From Streptomyces olivaceoviridis (GTDB lineage: Bacteria; Actinomycetota; Actinomycetes; Streptomycetales; Streptomycetaceae), in NCBI RefSeq assembly GCF_014650115.1, contig NZ_BMUI01000002.1, forward strand, positions 558,001 to 622,000: 64,000 bases of DNA. Direction: 5' to 3'. The translations under genes and the position numbers were made by a program. Position 1 is the stretch's first letter. Each line of letters starts with the position of its first letter. The notes beneath the pieces were generated by a model. It saw nothing but the letters and a program-made list of their open reading frames with translations, made no database searches and had not been told where the DNA came from. Below are positions 62,501-64,000 of this stretch, piece after piece.

Positions 62501-64000
62501 ACTGGTCGACCATCGTGTTGACCGTCGTGACGAGCTCAAGGATCTCGCCCTTCGCGTCAACAGTGATCTTCTTCGACAGGTCGCCCTTGGCGACCGCCGT
62601 CGTCACCTCGGCGATGTTGCGCACCTGGATGGTCAGGTTGTTCGCCATGAAGTTCACGGACTGCGTGAGGTCCTTCCAGGTGCCGGAGACACCCTGCACC
62701 TCGGCCTGACCGCCGAGCATGCCCTCCGTACCCACCTCACGGGCCACCCGCGTGACCTCCTGGGCGAACGACGACAGCTGGTCGACCATCGTGTTCAGGG
62801 TGTTCTTCAGCTCCAGGATCTCCCCGCGCGCGTCCACGGTGATCTTCTGGGACAGGTCACCGCGCGCCACGGCGGTGGCGACCTGCGCGATGTTGCGCAC
62901 CTGGGCCGTGAGGTTGCCGGCCATGCCGTTCACGGAGTCGGTCAGGTCCCGCCACACACCGGCCACACCGGGCACCTGCGCCTGCCCGCCCAGGCGGCCC
63001 TCCGTACCCACGTCCCGCGCGACGCGGGTCACCTGGTCGGCGAAGGCGGACAGTTGGTCGACCATCGTGTTGATCGTGTTCTTCAGCTCAAGGATCTCGC
63101 CGCGCGCGTCCACGTCGATCTTCTGCGACAGGTCACCGCGCGCCACGGCCGTCGTCACCTGGGCGATCTGCCGCACCTGGGACGTCAGGTTGCCGGCCAT
63201 GAAGTTGACGGAGTCCGTCAGCTCCTTCCACGTACCGGAGACGCCGTCCACCCGGGCCTGACCGCCCAGCCGGCCCTCCGTACCCACGTCCCGGGCCATC
63301 CGCGTGACCTGGTCGGCGAAGCTCGACAGCTGGTCCACCATCGTGTTCACGGTGTTCTTCAGCTGGAGCATCTCACCGGACACGTCCACGGTGACCTTCT
63401 GCGACAGGTCGCCGTTGGCCACCGCCGTGGTCACCTGGGCGATGTTGCGCACCTGCCCGGTGAGGTTGCGGAACGCGGTGTTGACGGAGTCCGTCAAGTC
63501 CTTCCAGGTACCGGCCGCCCCCGGCACCTGCGCCTGGCCGCCCAGCTCACCCTCGACACCGATCTCCCGGGCGACCCGCGTCACCTCGGCACCGAACGCC
63601 GACAGCTGGTCCACCATGCCGTTGACGGTGTTCTTCAGCTCCAGCATCTCGCCGGCCACGTCCACGGTGACCTTCTGCGACAGATCACCGCTGGCCACCG
63701 CCGTCGTCACCGCGGCGATGTCCCGCACCTGGGTGGTCAGGTTCCGGAACACCGTGTTGACGGAGTCCGTCAGGTCCTTCCACGTACCCGCCGCGCCCGG
63801 CACGTTCGCCTGGCCGCCGAGCCGCCCCTCCGCGCCGACCTCGTTCGCCACCCGCGTGACCTCGTCCGCGAAGATCCGCAGCGTCTCGGTCATCTGGTTG
63901 ATCGTCTCGGCGAGCTGCGCCACCTCACCGCGCGCCGGAACCGTCACCTTCTGCGACAGGTCGCCGTTGGCCACAGCGGTCGTCACCTGGGAGATCCCCC
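59505..64000 (-). CDS. osaA: Hybrid histidine kinase OsaA with multiple HAMP domains (5' end outside the window)
   Basis: About 1498 residues are visible and the frame is still open at the window edge. Order from the edge: nine HAMP units, the best-preserved with an exact 276-bp (92-residue) period; a GAF domain ([40 protein letters not shown]); a long coiled coil. HisKA with [14 protein letters not shown] follows, then HATPase ([28 protein letters not shown]) and a C-terminal receiver ([17 protein letters not shown]). It is an osmoadaptation kinase predicted to signal to OsaB. The poly-HAMP array is the expected input or signal-conversion rod. Confidence 0.93.
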   Translation of the reverse strand, partial: GISQVTTAVANGDLSQKVTVPARGEVAQLAETINQMTETLRIFADEVTRVANEVGAEGRLGGQANVPGAAGTWKDLTDSVNTVFRNLTTQVRDIAAVTTAVASGDLSQKVTVDVAGEMLELKNTVNGMVDQLSAFGAEVTRVAREIGVEGELGGQAQVPGAAGTWKDLTDSVNTAFRNLTGQVRNIAQVTTAVANGDLSQKVTVDVSGEMLQLKNTVNTMVDQLSSFADQVTRMARDVGTEGRLGGQARVDGVSGTWKELTDSVNFMAGNLTSQVRQIAQVTTAVARGDLSQKIDVDARGEILELKNTINTMVDQLSAFADQVTRVARDVGTEGRLGGQAQVPGVAGVWRDLTDSVNGMAGNLTAQVRNIAQVATAVARGDLSQKITVDARGEILELKNTLNTMVDQLSSFAQEVTRVAREVGTEGMLGGQAEVQGVSGTWKDLTQSVNFMANNLTIQVRNIAEVTTAVAKGDLSKKITVDAKGEILELVTTVNTMVDQLSSFAEQVTRVAREVGTEGILGGQAHVPGVTGIWKDLSNNVNLMANNLTMQVRNISQVAAAVANGDLTQQVTIEARGEVAQLADTINTMVKTLSSFADQVTKVAREVGTDGILGGQAHVPGVAGTWKDLTESVNQMASNLTGQVRNIAMVTTAIAKGDLTKKIDIDARGEILELKTTINTMVDQLSSFAEEVTRVAREVGTEGQLGGQARVRDVDGTWRDLTESVNEMAGNLTRQVRAIARVATAVTRGDLNLKIDVDASGEIQELQDYINKMIANLRDTTIANKEQDWLKGNLARISALMQGRRDLEDVASLIMSELTPVVSAQHGAFFVAMPLMEGKGVGNGEDDYELRMLGSYGYSMGSMPTSFRPGEALVGTAAQEKRTILVSDAPSGYLKISSGLGEAPPAQVIVLPVLFEGKVLGVIELASFTPFTHIQKDFLNQIAEMIATSVNTISVNTKTEQLLKQSQELTEQLRERSAELENRQKALQASNAELEEKAELLARQNRDIEVKNTEIEEARQVLEERAEQLAVSMRYKSEFLANMSHELRTPLNSLLILAKLLADNAEGNLSPKQVEFAETIHGAGSDLLQLINDILDLSKVEAGKMDVSPTRIALVQLVDYVEATFRPLTAEKGLDLSVRVSPELPATLHTDEQRLLQVLRNLLSNAVKFTDSGSVELVIRPAGASVPQSIREQLLEAGSLRDPGGELIAFSVTDTGIGIAASKMRVIFEAFKQADGTTSRKYGGTGLGLSISREIAQLLGGEIHAQSEPGRGSTFTLYLPLHPSELPPQGYQQSVPALEAGDLVASEAYLSSELSAVEIETPAEVKSYRETQNGAAALFRRRRRSRPEDGQRPEQWTAVPEQEHAPQQGRAVRFGGEKVLIVDDDIRNVFALTSVLEQHGLSVLYAENGREGIEVLEQHDDVAVVLMDIMMPEMDGYATTTAIRRMPQFAGLPIIALTAKAMKGDREKAIESGASDYVTKPVDPDHLLSVMRQWMTAE

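Overview
The window is a high-GC actinobacterial chromosome segment and almost certainly Streptomyces. Third codon positions are nearly all G or C, GTG starts are common, and many genes have a TANNNT hexamer 6-8 nt before the start codon, as in leaderless transcripts. The gene order (RSH protein, dapF, miaA, miaB, gluRK/gluABCD, recX/recA, lhr, dps, clgR, cinA, pgsA, rimO, ftsK, osaAB) matches the conserved recA-ftsK core region of Streptomyces. No rRNA, tRNA, CRISPR array or insertion sequence was seen.

Layout. 1-10.6 kb (mostly minus strand): secreted M1 metallopeptidase (cut by the window edge), RelA/SpoT homologue, dapF, a repeat-bearing membrane protein, miaA, two small charged proteins, a LigB/MEMO-like protein and miaB. 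10.6-22.1 kb is an accessory stretch. It holds a deletion scar joining remnants of a LysR regulator and an SDR enzyme, an ImmA/IrrE protease plus MAB_1171c-type membrane protein, an SDR, a DasR-type chitinase-like secreted protein, a Kef-type antiporter, a RES-type toxin-antitoxin pair, DUF6204, a MarR regulator with a palindromic operator, a MazG-like protein and an orphan TAXI binding protein. 22.2-28.0 kb: the glutamate-sensing pair gluR/gluK, divergent from the glutamate ABC importer gluABCD. 28.2-34.0 kb: an FAD monooxygenase, cysteine dioxygenase, rhodanese and an orphan FtsX-like permease, separated by unusual short tandem repeat arrays. 34.4-36.4 kb: recX and recA. 36.7-42.7 kb: hypotheticals, an AI-2E family permease, DUF3046, azlCD and an AraC regulator. 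43.1-51.5 kb: Lhr helicase, Nei-type glycosylase, an SDR, Dps and ClgR. 51.6-58.4 kb: cinA-pgsA-rimO, a RodZ-like protein and FtsK. 58.5-64 kb: the osmoadaptation pair OsaB/OsaA; OsaA runs off the window with nine HAMP units visible.

Two patterns stand out. First, the starts of recA, a MazG-like gene, rimO and lhr, and more weakly an AI-2E permease, carry TTGTCRGTG-N8-TANNNT. This is the RecA-NDp promoter class that PafBC controls in mycobacteria. recA also has a LexA-type box, so the window looks like a DNA-damage-responsive neighbourhood. Second, at least six gene-flanking spaces contain degenerate tandem repeats with 18-35 bp units, several starting at or inside the 3' end of a gene. At recX the end of the gene itself appears multiplied. 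At the rhodanese gene the 19-bp units are arranged in a 74-bp higher-order period.

All functional calls come from reading the translated sequence and from family knowledge. No database search was run, and S. coelicolor counterparts are named from memory.
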